Shown here one piece after another: positions 10,294 to 18,431 of a stretch of DNA of 49,586 bases (the first letter of the stretch is position 1; every line of letters starts with the position of its first letter). The notes under the pieces were generated by a model that was not told the DNA's origin, made no database searches, and saw only the letters and a list, made by a program, of their open reading frames with translations. The DNA is from Lachnospiraceae bacterium (GTDB lineage Bacteria; Bacillota; Clostridia; Lachnospirales; Lachnospiraceae), in contig JAGBLN010000025.1 of NCBI GenBank assembly GCA_017635395.1, forward strand, positions 1 through 49,586, read 5' to 3'. The translations under genes were made by a program, and so were the position numbers.

Positions 10294-10320
10294 CGTATTT
10301 CATGAGTGAAGTGAAATACG
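10294..10320. terminator. Inverted repeat between convergent genes
   Basis: CGTATTTCA (10294-10302) and TGAAATACG (10312-10320) form a perfect 9-bp stem with a nine-base loop. It lies about 70 bases beyond the stop of the minus-strand gene at 10390. On the plus side a TATTTTT follows a few bases later; on the minus side only A/T-rich sequence follows. A weak bidirectional terminator is the most likely reading. Confidence 0.4.
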
Positions 10321-10389
10321 GTACGTATTTTTCGAAGCTGAGGACTTGAAATATTTTTATAAAAAGGCAGCGTATACAGGGGAAGAATA

Positions 10390-11103
10390 TCAGCCTGCGG
10401 ATTTTACATCAGTAAGATTCAGGTGGAAACATGCGTAGGAAGCATTCATATAGGGTGTAACCCAGATCATACCGATTCCTACGGTGAGTATACTCAGAAG
10501 GATCAGCGGGATAAAACTCAGCTGGATTCCGACTAATTTAAGTTTCTGACCTTTCATCAGCCAGAATGATATCCTGATGCAGTCGCCGACCCCTTTGTCG
10601 GGAAGATCAAGCAGCACATAGTAGAGCTGTGAAAAGGGCAGCCATATGATGTAATATATCAGCATCCCGACCAGGCGGACAATGAGTGAGAGCGTTGCAA
10701 GCGAAGGGTCCTTACTGCTTAAGGACAGCAGTGCCAGCACGTCTGCGGGAAATGTAAATACAAACTGAAGGGCGGCTAAGAGCAGCGCACTCAGAACTAC
10801 ACGGTTGTCTCTAAGCCCGCCGAAAAGGTCCGACATTCCATAGCTCATCCGGCAGCAGAGTTTTAAATACATTCTGCTCAGCCCGAAAATCAGGACCTGT
10901 ATGAGCACGTAGGAAAAGAAAGTCAATGCTCCGGTAAGTATCATCACGCCCGTTCCGGTGCCCGGAATAGCGCCCCATACTGTGGATATTCCCCAGGAAA
11001 AGAAGAGGAAAAGAAACTGCACTGATATGACTCTTACATAGTTGCCAAGCAGGTATTCCCTTGCGCTGGCTTTGATTTCCGAATTCTTTTTTAATTGTCC
11101 CAT
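10390..11103 (-). CDS. DUF975-like multi-spanning membrane protein
   Basis: Predicted integral membrane protein of about 237 residues with five or six hydrophobic segments. The N-terminus (KKNSEIKASAREYLLGNYVRV) and the C-terminal part, with an SFWLMKGQKLKL stretch followed by a membrane segment and WVTPYMNASYACFHL, are typical of the DUF975 family, whose function is unknown. The ATG at 11101-11103 is preferred over a TTG six bases upstream; neither has a clear ribosome binding site. Last gene of a three-gene minus-strand group, 36 bases behind the zincin-like gene, so probably cotranscribed with it. Confidence 0.7.
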   Translation of the reverse strand: MGQLKKNSEIKASAREYLLGNYVRVISVQFLFLFFSWGISTVWGAIPGTGTGVMILTGALTFFSYVLIQVLIFGLSRMYLKLCCRMSYGMSDLFGGLRDNRVVLSALLLAALQFVFTFPADVLALLSLSSKDPSLATLSLIVRLVGMLIYYIIWLPFSQLYYVLLDLPDKGVGDCIRISFWLMKGQKLKLVGIQLSFIPLILLSILTVGIGMIWVTPYMNASYACFHLNLTDVKSAG

Positions 11104-11139
11104 AGTCAAGCCGTTAAGTTTATGATCAAAAACTGCTGT

Positions 11140-11673
11140 TCACACAGCAAAGTCTATATTATTTCCTTTAGTAGCTTCTGCTTCGAAAGCCTTTTTGTTA
11201 GATCCGTAAGCGTTGTCCTTAGGGTAGCGGATCATGGTGGAGGTAGTACCTCCGGAAACATATCTGCGTCCGCATTCGGGACAGGTAGCATAATGTATGG
11301 CAACGCTGGCATGCAGAACCTTGCCGCCGGCCTGCTCTGCTTTGTCATAGGCATTGGCCACATGTTCCTGCTCGTGCCCGCGCACCTTTGCGTAAACTGC
11401 GTTAGGATTGATTTTGGCAGCTGATTTGAAGGATACATTCTCATCCGAGCCGTCCACATACTTTCTATTCTTGCATGTCTGACACTCTCCCTTTTTTGCA
11501 GATTTCGCAATGGGATCGTCGCTGCTCTTCTGCACATCGGCATCTTCACGGACAAAATCGCCGCTTTTAACTTCACCTGTAGCCTTCTCGGCAGGTGTAG
11601 CAGGTCTGTATGTTACTGTATAGGCGGCAGTCGGATCAAATCCGCCGATAGCCCCTATTGCACCTGTAATCAT
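11140..11673 (-). CDS. Small zincin-like protein with HExxH and two CxxC pairs (SprA-related type)
   Basis: A 177-residue protein with no signal peptide or membrane segment. It carries a metalloprotease-type motif HEQEH (residues about 99-103), one CxxC pair before it (CQTC, about 64-67) and one after it (CPEC, about 131-134). The stretch from HEQEH to YATCPECGRRYVSGGTT resembles the layout of SprA-related proteins, which have HExxH followed by a Y-x-GPDG-x-x-Y-x-VGG segment; here the GPDG part is replaced by a CPEC zinc-knuckle-like turn. That relation is inferred from motif order only. GGAG lies just before the ATG. It is flanked by two membrane-protein genes in the same direction. Substrate unknown; it could also be a non-catalytic metal-binding protein. 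Confidence 0.6.
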   Translation of the reverse strand: MITGAIGAIGGFDPTAAYTVTYRPATPAEKATGEVKSGDFVREDADVQKSSDDPIAKSAKKGECQTCKNRKYVDGSDENVSFKSAAKINPNAVYAKVRGHEQEHVANAYDKAEQAGGKVLHASVAIHYATCPECGRRYVSGGTTSTMIRYPKDNAYGSNKKAFEAEATKGNNIDFAV

Positions 11674-11685
11674 AAGCGGTCTCCG

Positions 11686-12111
11686 TTAATATTTTAGGTT
11701 ACCATTTGTATCTAACAGGAATTCAGGTATCTCACCGGTTTCACTGTAGTGTTCCATCCCTTCGAAGTACTCTTCGTAGGTTACACCATAGGTAGCAACG
11801 AATGCCTGGTCGACTATCTCAGGGTGGGCAGCGAAATTATATATAACGAGAGCTGTGATGGCTCCGCCCATTATCATGCTGAATGCGGATGTTATAACTG
11901 ACGATTTTGCCAGTTTGCTCATATATAGGTCGCTTCCCTTTGAAAGCACTGCAAATATAATGGACAGGCTTCCGAAGAAAAGAGGGAAGACGCCGGTGAG
12001 TATCGAAAAGAGTGCCAAAAGCCCGCAGGCCGCAGCCGCAATGTTAAAAAAATTCAGTTTTATTACTCGGGCCGGAAATTCCCTGTTTGTATTGTTTAAT
12101 CCGTCATTCAT
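11686..12111 (-). CDS. Small hypothetical membrane protein
   Basis: A 141-residue protein with a short polar N-terminus, three hydrophobic segments (about 23-40, 43-60 and 70-92) and a polar, acidic C-terminal tail of about 45 residues. No family recognised with confidence; the layout resembles DUF4190-type small membrane proteins. First gene of the minus-strand trio, 12 bases ahead of the zincin-like gene, and divergent from the lysozyme gene across a 118-base gap that must hold promoters for both directions. Confidence 0.6.
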   Translation of the reverse strand: MNDGLNNTNREFPARVIKLNFFNIAAAACGLLALFSILTGVFPLFFGSLSIIFAVLSKGSDLYMSKLAKSSVITSAFSMIMGGAITALVIYNFAAHPEIVDQAFVATYGVTYEEYFEGMEHYSETGEIPEFLLDTNGNLKY

Positions 12112-12229
12112 AATTAATCGCTACTTTTCCTAATTATATGCAAATTATAACACATTCGTGATAAAACCGCAAATATAGAAAAAGTAGGAATGGTTGATAA
12201 ATTCTCTTATTTATGATAACTTATAGGAC

Positions 12230-13414
12230 ATGGATTTGGATTATTTGAGTGAAATTGATACTGAAAAGAAGGGCAAAGACTCTAGGGAACCCGGCGGAAA
12301 CGGTGACGGCAAGAAGAATTCACCTGAAAAAAAAGGCGGGCGCAGAAGGAAACCGCTGATCACAATCTGCAATCTTCTGGGATTTGCTGTTATTGCCCTG
12401 GCGATACTTACCGCAGTTGCTCTTGCAGGAAAGAAAAAGAGCGATGAGCGGGCTGATAAGGCTGAAGCTGAACTTGCTGCACTGCAGGAAGAATATGCCG
12501 GGATAGATATTGACGAACTGGTGTATGATGCAAGGCTGGAAGGCGTTGCGGAAGGCAGGCAGGAAGTAAAGGATTCCATACGGATCGAGCTTACTGAAAA
12601 GGGCTCGTCCATAAATGATGTGATAAGGAAACTTTATCCGGAATACCTGATATTCATGTCAGGCGGCGGATATCATTTTGTTCCTGTAGATGAGTCTATC
12701 CCAAGAAATAGCTATTCCCATAATGATTTTGCGGTATCTGACAATGGCATGATGGAATATGTGGGAGATTCGGATGTAAAGATTGCCCATGTGATAGATG
12801 TATCCAAACACCAGGGTGTTGTCGACTGGCAGGCAGTAGCCGATGCCGGTGTTGAGTATGCCATGATAAGAGTCGGTTTCAGGGGATATGGCAGCGGTGC
12901 CATAGTAACTGATGATTATTTTGAAGATAATATCCAGGGCGCACTAAAGGCCGGAATAAAGGTCGGAGTATACTTCTATACCCAGGCGATAAATGAGGAT
13001 GAAGGCAGGGAAGAGGCTGAATTTGTCATTGACGCAATAAGCCCGTACAAGATAGAACTGCCGGTTGCCATAGATGTGGAACGGCCGGATGACAGCGAGG
13101 CCAGGGGTAATAAAATAACCCGGGAAGTTAGGACAGAGGCTGTAAAGACTTTCTGTGAGTGCATAGAGGAAGCCGGCTACGAGCCTATGATATACGGTGG
13201 TACAAATACTTTTGCGGAGATGCTGGATATAAAGGAAGTGTATGAGTATCCAGTATGGTATGCATTTTATAATGATTATATGTATTATCCCTATCCGGTA
13301 AGAATGTGGCAGTACAGTACGGACGGGGCTGTGCCGGGCGTAAAGGTCAATGTGGATATGAATGTCTGGATGATAGAGCCTGAGGAAGACGAGGACGGTG
13401 CGTTTGAGGAATAA
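12230..13414 (+). CDS. Membrane-anchored GH25 lysozyme-like muramidase
   Basis: A 394-residue protein: a charged cytoplasmic N-terminus (1-42), one transmembrane segment (about 44-66), a short coiled coil (about 69-95), a linker region (100-175) and a glycoside hydrolase family 25 domain (about 186-385). Catalytic acids are visible: D190 in IDVSKHQG and the D282-x-E284 pair in AIDVERPDD. The enzyme should cut the muramic acid to glucosamine bond of peptidoglycan from the outer face of the membrane. The anchor with an N-terminal tail rather than a cleaved signal suggests it stays cell-bound. No strong ribosome binding site is seen before the ATG. A terminator follows at 13488. Confidence 0.88.
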   Translation: MDLDYLSEIDTEKKGKDSREPGGNGDGKKNSPEKKGGRRRKPLITICNLLGFAVIALAILTAVALAGKKKSDERADKAEAELAALQEEYAGIDIDELVYDARLEGVAEGRQEVKDSIRIELTEKGSSINDVIRKLYPEYLIFMSGGGYHFVPVDESIPRNSYSHNDFAVSDNGMMEYVGDSDVKIAHVIDVSKHQGVVDWQAVADAGVEYAMIRVGFRGYGSGAIVTDDYFEDNIQGALKAGIKVGVYFYTQAINEDEGREEAEFVIDAISPYKIELPVAIDVERPDDSEARGNKITREVRTEAVKTFCECIEEAGYEPMIYGGTNTFAEMLDIKEVYEYPVWYAFYNDYMYYPYPVRMWQYSTDGAVPGVKVNVDMNVWMIEPEEDEDGAFEE

Positions 13415-13487
13415 GAGCCGGTTTCTGTGTGGCCAGCACTCTTCCTTCGGCTGCCTGCCGGGAAAAAATGACTGCATATTAGAAAAA

Positions 13488-13518
13488 GAGTCTGCATTTG
13501 CAAGCAGGCTCTTTTTTT
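13488..13518 (+). terminator. Rho-independent terminator after the GH25 gene
   Basis: GAGTCTGC (13488-13495) pairs with GCAGGCTC (13504-13511) with one G-T pair; flanking AAAAA and the following seven Ts extend the stem and supply the T-run. Strong intrinsic terminator. Confidence 0.9.
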
Positions 13519-13582
13519 GGTATTATGTTATATTGTTATATTATGCCCGAACTATGTTTTGGCATAGAAATTTTTAAATAAG

Positions 13583-14128
13583 ATGACTGATAATATGGAT
13601 ACAGAAGAAAAAAAAGAAGAACAGGAAAATACTGAGGAACCATCAAGTCCGAGCGAACTGCGGTTTACCGTAAATATGACGAGCAAGGTGCTTTATGATT
13701 TCCTGTTATACCACGCATACACAAAGGTGTCGGGCATACTGTCGGTGTGTTTCGGAGCTGCAGGAGTGATATTTTATTTCAGGTTCGGGGAAATCATGTA
13801 CCTTGCACTTGGCGTGCTGCTGATACTCTACCTGCCTGTTAACCTTTGGTACAGGTCAAAGGTGCAGATGATGAACCCCGTGTTTAAGAAGCCTATAACC
13901 TATGATATAAGCGCAGATGGGATTTCTGTTTTTCAGGATGGCGAGAGCGGAAAGGTAAGCTGGGATCAGTGCACAAAGGCTGTTTCCACCAAGCAGAGCA
14001 TCATCGTGTATACGGGAAAGCTAAATGCCTCCATATTCCCGAGGAAGGAGCTGGGGGATGACCTGCCGGCGCTGATGGCTCTCATCGGAAAATACATGGA
14101 GCCTAAAAGGGTAAAGATAAGGTTTTAA
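13583..14128 (+). CDS. YcxB-like family membrane protein
   Basis: A 181-residue protein with a very acidic N-terminal tail (1-26), two hydrophobic segments (about 47-63 and 67-84) and a C-terminal beta-rich domain (about 90-175). The stretch TYDISADGISVFQDGESGKVSWDQ is typical of the YcxB-like C-terminal domain: a PH-like fold with a strand reading 'the unmodified field is treated as signal', function unknown. It lies between a terminator and tsaE; the 15-base gap to tsaE suggests it is the first gene of that transcript, though no functional link is obvious. Confidence 0.6.
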   Translation: MTDNMDTEEKKEEQENTEEPSSPSELRFTVNMTSKVLYDFLLYHAYTKVSGILSVCFGAAGVIFYFRFGEIMYLALGVLLILYLPVNLWYRSKVQMMNPVFKKPITYDISADGISVFQDGESGKVSWDQCTKAVSTKQSIIVYTGKLNASIFPRKELGDDLPALMALIGKYMEPKRVKIRF

Positions 14129-14143
14129 ACGGGGCGAAGGATT

Positions 14144-14578
14144 ATGAGAGAAGAAATAATGGAAACTTTCAGCCCTGAGGAGACTTTTGATATCGGGGTG
14201 AGGCTGGGACAGGATGCTAAGCCCGGTGATGTCATAACCCTTTATGCTGATATGGGCTGCGGAAAGACGGTATTAGCCCAGGGGATAGCAAAGGGGCTGG
14301 GAATAGATGAGCATGTGAATTCACCGACCTTTACCATTGTGCAGGTATACGAAGGGGGACGGCTGCCGTTTTACCACTTTGATGTTTACCGCATAGAGGA
14401 TCCGGAGGAAATGCAGGAAGTGGGCTTTGATGACTATATCTTCGGACAGGGCGTGTGTATGATAGAATGGGCGGAGCTTATTGAAGACATACTGCCGGAT
14501 AGTGTCAAGCGGATCACTATAGAAAAGGATCCGGACAAAGGAAATGATTATCGCAGGATAAAAATAAATGCAGATTAA
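14144..14578 (+). CDS. tsaE: tRNA threonylcarbamoyladenosine biosynthesis ATPase TsaE
   Basis: P-loop ATPase that works with TsaB and TsaD to put the threonylcarbamoyl group on A37 of tRNAs reading ANN codons. The 144 residues have the Walker A motif in the form ADMGCGKT (about 43-50; the family more often has GDLGAGKT), the SPTFTIV segment (about 65-71) and the FDVYRI motif (about 84-89), followed by IEWAE (about 108-112). Normal length. The gene is 18 bases before tsaB. Confidence 0.95.
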   Translation: MREEIMETFSPEETFDIGVRLGQDAKPGDVITLYADMGCGKTVLAQGIAKGLGIDEHVNSPTFTIVQVYEGGRLPFYHFDVYRIEDPEEMQEVGFDDYIFGQGVCMIEWAELIEDILPDSVKRITIEKDPDKGNDYRRIKINAD

Positions 14579-14596
14579 ATAATTCGTGAGGGCGCT

Positions 14597-15331
14597 ATGA
14601 ACCTTATTGCAATTGATTCAAGTGGTATGACGGCAACGGTATCGCTGATGCGGGACGGAATACTTGTCGGCATATATACCACCTGCCATAAAAAAACACA
14701 TTCGGAAACACTTCTTCCTATGCTTGAGGAACTTGGCAGAATGACGGAGTATGACAATGGGAAGGCTGATGCAATAGCAGTGGCAGCAGGCCCTGGCTCA
14801 TTTACCGGACTTCGTATAGGGGCGGCTCTTGCAAAGGGAATGGCCGAGGCACTTGGGATACCGGTTATAGCAGTGCCTACGCTGGAGGCAATGGCGTATC
14901 AGTTTTACGGTGTTAGTGACATTATTTGTCCTATGATGGATGCAAGGCGGAATCAGGTATACAGCGGCATCTATAGTTTTGAGTATGATGGGGCAGACAA
15001 AGTATGCCGGCTAAAAGAATGTAAGCCGCAGGATGCCCTTGATGTAGCAAGCCAGTGTCAGGCTGCGGATGAAATTGCAAAGAAAAGTTCAAAGAAGATT
15101 ATATTTCTGGGCGACGGCGTGCCGGTATATCGGGATATAATATGCGAAAACATGACATCAGAGATAATATTTGCCCCTGCACACAGAAATGCGCAGGATG
15201 CGGCCTGCCTGGCTGCCCTTGCAGAAGAGTATTACAGGGCAGGGAAGATAACCCCGGCAGAGGATTTTGCCCCTGAGTACCTGCGGGTATCCCAGGCCGA
15301 GAGGGTGAGAAGGGAACAGAATGGAGATTGA
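14597..15331 (+). CDS. tsaB: tRNA threonylcarbamoyladenosine biosynthesis protein TsaB
   Basis: Pseudo-enzyme of the ASKHA fold that forms the core dimer with TsaD in tRNA t6A synthesis. The 244 residues begin MNLIAIDSSG and include the conserved AAGPGSFTGLRIG stretch (about 56-68), diagnostic for TsaB, and a substrate-independent C-terminal domain. It overlaps rimI by 11 bases, giving the tsaE-tsaB-rimI order conserved in Firmicutes; tsaD is separate, at 18432. Confidence 0.96.
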   Translation: MNLIAIDSSGMTATVSLMRDGILVGIYTTCHKKTHSETLLPMLEELGRMTEYDNGKADAIAVAAGPGSFTGLRIGAALAKGMAEALGIPVIAVPTLEAMAYQFYGVSDIICPMMDARRNQVYSGIYSFEYDGADKVCRLKECKPQDALDVASQCQAADEIAKKSSKKIIFLGDGVPVYRDIICENMTSEIIFAPAHRNAQDAACLAALAEEYYRAGKITPAEDFAPEYLRVSQAERVRREQNGD

Positions 15332-15776
15332 TATCCGTCCTATGACGGCTGATGGCCTGACTGCTTCCGCAGAATTGGAGGCAATGTGTTTTTCCACACC
15401 CTGGAGCATTCAGGCTTTTAAAGACAGCCTGGATAAGCCGGAGATATATCTTTTCCGTGTGGCTTATATAGGCAGCGAGTTAGTGGCACAGGCAGGGCTC
15501 ATACTGAGCTTTGATGAAGCTGATGTGGTAAATGTGGCTGTAAAGCCGGAGTACAGAAAAAACGGCATAGCCTTCGAACTTTTGAATGAACTGATGAAGG
15601 CCGGCAGAGAGAAAGGGGTAAAGGATTTTACCCTGGAAGTAAGGGCAGGGAATCAGGCTGCCATAACACTTTACGAAAAGCTCGGATTCAGAACCGAAGG
15701 AATTAGGAGAAATTTTTACAGGGAACCTGCTGAGGATGCCCTGATAATGTGGAAACGGAGTAACTATTCAGGATAG
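15321..15776 (+). CDS. rimI: Ribosomal-protein-alanine N-acetyltransferase RimI-like (GNAT)
   Basis: GNAT acetyltransferase of 151 residues. The acetyl-CoA-binding core is seen as VNVAVKPEYRKNGIAFELL (about 71-89) and the C-terminal NQAAITLYEKLGFRTEGIRRNFY (about 111-133) is typical of RimI, which acetylates the N-terminus of ribosomal protein S18. The usual R/Q-x-x-G-x-A/G motif reads YRKNGIA, close to consensus. It starts inside tsaB, so translation is coupled. Substrate is inferred from family and operon context. Confidence 0.9.
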   Translation: MEIDIRPMTADGLTASAELEAMCFSTPWSIQAFKDSLDKPEIYLFRVAYIGSELVAQAGLILSFDEADVVNVAVKPEYRKNGIAFELLNELMKAGREKGVKDFTLEVRAGNQAAITLYEKLGFRTEGIRRNFYREPAEDALIMWKRSNYSG

Positions 15777-15824
15777 CCCGAAGCACTTGCTGCTGAGGGC
15801 GTACAGAAGAGTAAATTTAACGAT

Positions 15825-15904
15825 AGCAGCCCGCTATTTGCGCAGCAAATTTTCAATTGCGGGCTGCTGTAACTGGAGGAACCCGCAGGGTTCTGAACAG
15901 TTAC
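15825..15904. repeat. Composite palindromic element: two abutting stem-loops
   Basis: An 80-base unit in the gap between rimI and rnz. The first stem is AGCAGCCCGC (15825-15834) with GCGGGCTGCT (15859-15868), a perfect 10 bp, and its loop contains a smaller TTTGC/GCAAA hairpin. Immediately next to it, GTAACTG (15869-15875) pairs with CAGTTAC (15898-15904), enclosing AACCC/GGGTT. Read on the minus strand, the second stem begins GTAACTGTTCAGA, and the same 13 bases followed by CCC occur at 26434-26449 in another hairpin. This suggests a dispersed repeat or a conserved RNA structure rather than a simple terminator; there is no T-run. Confidence 0.6.
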
Positions 15905-15918
15905 GAAACGGAGTTAAT

Positions 15919-16836
15919 ATGCTTGATATTTGTTTGCTGGGAACCGGCGGGATGATGCCTCTTCCAAAGAGGTTTCTTACATCCCTTGCAGCCAGGTGTA
16001 ACGGCACCACCATACTTATAGACTGTGGCGAAGGAACCCAGATCGCAATGGCGAAAAAGGGACTTAGCGCAAACCCGATAGGGATCATGTGCTTTACCCA
16101 TTACCATGCGGATCATATAAGCGGACTGCCCGGCATGCTTTTGAATATGGCAAATTCGGAACGGACCGAGGATGTCCTGATGATAGGTCCCAAGGGACTT
16201 GAAAGAGTGGTAAATTCCCTGCGGGTCATTGCAAAGGAACTGCCCTTTAAGATAAAGTTCCACGAGTTAAGCAGTCCTGAGGAAAGGATTGAAATTCCTG
16301 GCGGCTATATACAGGCTTTTAAGGTAAACCACAATGTAGTCTGTTACGGATACAGCATAGTGCTAGAAAGAAAGGGGCGTTTTGACGCAGAGGCTGCCAA
16401 GTCATTAGGCATACCCCTGCAGTACTGGAACCGCCTGCAGCACGGCCAGACCATAAGCGAGGGTGATACGGTTTATACTCCGGACATGGTCATGGGACCG
16501 GAGCGGAAGGGCATAAAAGTGACCTATGCAACGGATACCAGGCCTACGGAATCCATAATAAGGAATGCGGAAGATGCAGATATCTTCATATGTGAAGGTA
16601 TGTACGGCGAGGATGAAAAGCTGGATTCCGCAAAGAGCAAAAAGCATATGACCTTTAGGGAGGCTGCAGAGCTTGCCGCAAAGGCACATCCAAAGGAAAT
16701 GTGGCTTACCCATTATAGCCCGGCGCTTATAAATCCGGAGCCTTTTATGAAGATGGTCAGGGGGATATTTCCCAATGCCCATGCCGCAAGGGACGGAAGA
16801 AGCGTGGAGCTTATGTTTGAGGATGAGGAGCAGTAA
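15919..16836 (+). CDS. rnz: Ribonuclease Z-like metallo-beta-lactamase fold protein
   Basis: Metal-dependent nuclease that normally trims tRNA 3' ends. From the ATG at 15919 the protein has about 305 residues, starting MLDICLLGTGG; this start follows GGAG (15910-15913), while an in-frame TTG-type start at 15787 would run through the palindromic element and is rejected. The metal site motif THYHADHISGLPG (about 62-74) is the HxHxDH signature, with further ligands in ATDTRP (about 208-213) and LTHYSP (about 271-276). The LLGTGGMMPLP N-terminus is typical of the RNase Z branch. Confidence 0.85.
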   Translation: MLDICLLGTGGMMPLPKRFLTSLAARCNGTTILIDCGEGTQIAMAKKGLSANPIGIMCFTHYHADHISGLPGMLLNMANSERTEDVLMIGPKGLERVVNSLRVIAKELPFKIKFHELSSPEERIEIPGGYIQAFKVNHNVVCYGYSIVLERKGRFDAEAAKSLGIPLQYWNRLQHGQTISEGDTVYTPDMVMGPERKGIKVTYATDTRPTESIIRNAEDADIFICEGMYGEDEKLDSAKSKKHMTFREAAELAAKAHPKEMWLTHYSPALINPEPFMKMVRGIFPNAHAARDGRSVELMFEDEEQ

Positions 16837-16897
16837 CACGGTTAAAAGCGCATCAGGCAATATTGAACTGATCAGATAATAAAAGCGAGGTAGATAA

Positions 16898-17803
16898 ATG
16901 CTTCAGGAAGAAAAGACGGCTATTCTGGATAAGCTTGTCAATCAGATGAACAAAAATTATGAGGAGATAGAGCTTCTCAATGCCCTGGGACGGCACAGGC
17001 TTCCGGACCGTGACAGGATAATAGTGATAGTGAAGGCAATCCGCAAGCTCATGTTTCCGGGGTATTTTGGACAGGTGGCTTTCGAAAAGACCACGACCCA
17101 TTATTTTGCCGGCGAGATGCTTAGCTCTATCATCGAAGAACTGACCAAGCAGATTGTTATCGCGCTTAGCTATGACTGTGCCGAATACAGTGAATCAAGC
17201 GATATAAGGGAGAAGGCTGAAAGGATCAGCTATGAATTTGCAGAGTGTTTTCCTGAGATACAGAGGGTCCTGCTTACCGATATTCAGGCTGCGTATGACG
17301 GCGATCCTGCATCCCTCAGCAAGGAAGCGATCATTTTTTCCTATCCTTGTTTCAACGCCATATTTATTTACAGGATTGCACATGAGCTGTACCTGAGGAA
17401 AGTTCCTTTTATCCCGCGTATTATGACAGAGTACGCTCATTCAAGGACGGGAATCGATATCAACCCCGGTGCCACTATAGGCGAGTATTTCTTTATCGAT
17501 CACGGAACAGGTGTGGTAATAGGCGAGACTACCGTGATCGGCAACAATGTAAAGCTTTATCAGGGTGTGACTTTAGGCGCACTTTCCACCAGGGAAGGTC
17601 AGCTCTTACAGGGAGTAAAGAGACATCCTACCATCTGCGACAACGTGACCATTTATTCAAATGCTTCGGTTCTTGGCGGAGATACCGTGATAGGGGCAAA
17701 TTCAACCATCGGCGGCAGCGCATTTATAACGGAGCCTGTTCCGCCTAATACCAGGGTAAGCGTTAAGAATCCGGAACTTAAGATAAGGGAAGCAAATTCT
17801 TAA
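16898..17803 (+). CDS. epsC: Serine O-acetyltransferase (EpsC/CysE type)
   Basis: Makes O-acetylserine, the carbon skeleton for cysteine. The 301 residues have an alpha-helical N-terminal domain (1-175), longer than in E. coli CysE, and a left-handed beta-helix of hexapeptide repeats (about 185-290) with DINPGATIG, FIDHGTGVVIGET and NVKLYQGVTLGA. The catalytic H and the D/H pair of CysE-type enzymes are visible in the IDHGTG segment. The helix-rich long form is the EpsC type. No cysK is adjacent; neighbours are rnz and a small membrane protein. Confidence 0.9.
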   Translation: MLQEEKTAILDKLVNQMNKNYEEIELLNALGRHRLPDRDRIIVIVKAIRKLMFPGYFGQVAFEKTTTHYFAGEMLSSIIEELTKQIVIALSYDCAEYSESSDIREKAERISYEFAECFPEIQRVLLTDIQAAYDGDPASLSKEAIIFSYPCFNAIFIYRIAHELYLRKVPFIPRIMTEYAHSRTGIDINPGATIGEYFFIDHGTGVVIGETTVIGNNVKLYQGVTLGALSTREGQLLQGVKRHPTICDNVTIYSNASVLGGDTVIGANSTIGGSAFITEPVPPNTRVSVKNPELKIREANS

Positions 17804-17822
17804 TAACAGAGGCATAGCAGAT

Positions 17823-18431
17823 TTGTCAGGCAAGGGAAAGAAAAACATAATAAAGACGGTCATCATAATGGTCATCGTCGCCGCGGTTCTGATCGGCGGT
17901 TATGTTTTCATGACTTCCCAGCGGGGCAGGGAGACTGAGCAGTCCTTGGAAAACGAGACTGCGAAGGAAATGACTGCAGTGCAGAAGATAATAGCAGAAG
18001 CTCCGTACAAGGAGTATCCTGCCACGCCTGTACAGGTAGTTAAGTACTATAACGAGATAACAAAGTGTTTCTATAATGAGAAATACAGCGACCAGGAGCT
18101 TACCAGCCTGTCCATGCTGTCCAGGACCCTATTCGATCAGGAACTCAAGGACCAGCAGTCGGATGTGGATTATCTGGTGGCCCTGCAGGCTGATATAGAA
18201 GTTTTCAAAGCATCAAATATTACGATATATGACAGTGTGGTATCGCCGTCTACGGAAGTTGAGTATTTCACTCATGACGGATACGAGTGTGCAAGGCTGT
18301 ATTCCACCTACACGCTCAAATCCGGAACAGTGTATCAGAGCACCAAGGAGGTTTATATACTGCGTAAGGACGAGGAAGGAAGATGGAAGATACTGGGCTT
18401 TGATATGGTAAAAAGGGACGGTACGCAATAA
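17823..18431 (+). CDS. Single-pass membrane protein, DUF6715-like
   Basis: A 202-residue protein with a basic N-terminus, one transmembrane segment (about 12-30) and an extracellular region (35-202) that looks like a SnoaL/NTF2-type alpha-beta fold. It has a helical part (about 66-110) and then strands ending in EGRWKILGFDMV. It resembles the DUF6715 proteins of Lachnospiraceae; function unknown. The start is TTG, with AGAGG a few bases upstream. The stop directly abuts the tsaD start, so it is probably read with tsaD. Confidence 0.6.
   Translation: MSGKGKKNIIKTVIIMVIVAAVLIGGYVFMTSQRGRETEQSLENETAKEMTAVQKIIAEAPYKEYPATPVQVVKYYNEITKCFYNEKYSDQELTSLSMLSRTLFDQELKDQQSDVDYLVALQADIEVFKASNITIYDSVVSPSTEVEYFTHDGYECARLYSTYTLKSGTVYQSTKEVYILRKDEEGRWKILGFDMVKRDGTQ

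Noticed and set aside
11095-11424. Plus-strand open frame with hydrophobic segments opposite the DUF975 and zincin-like genes
   Set aside because: It is antisense to the HEQEH gene, whose CxxC and HExxH motifs are better evidence of coding, and it has no family match.
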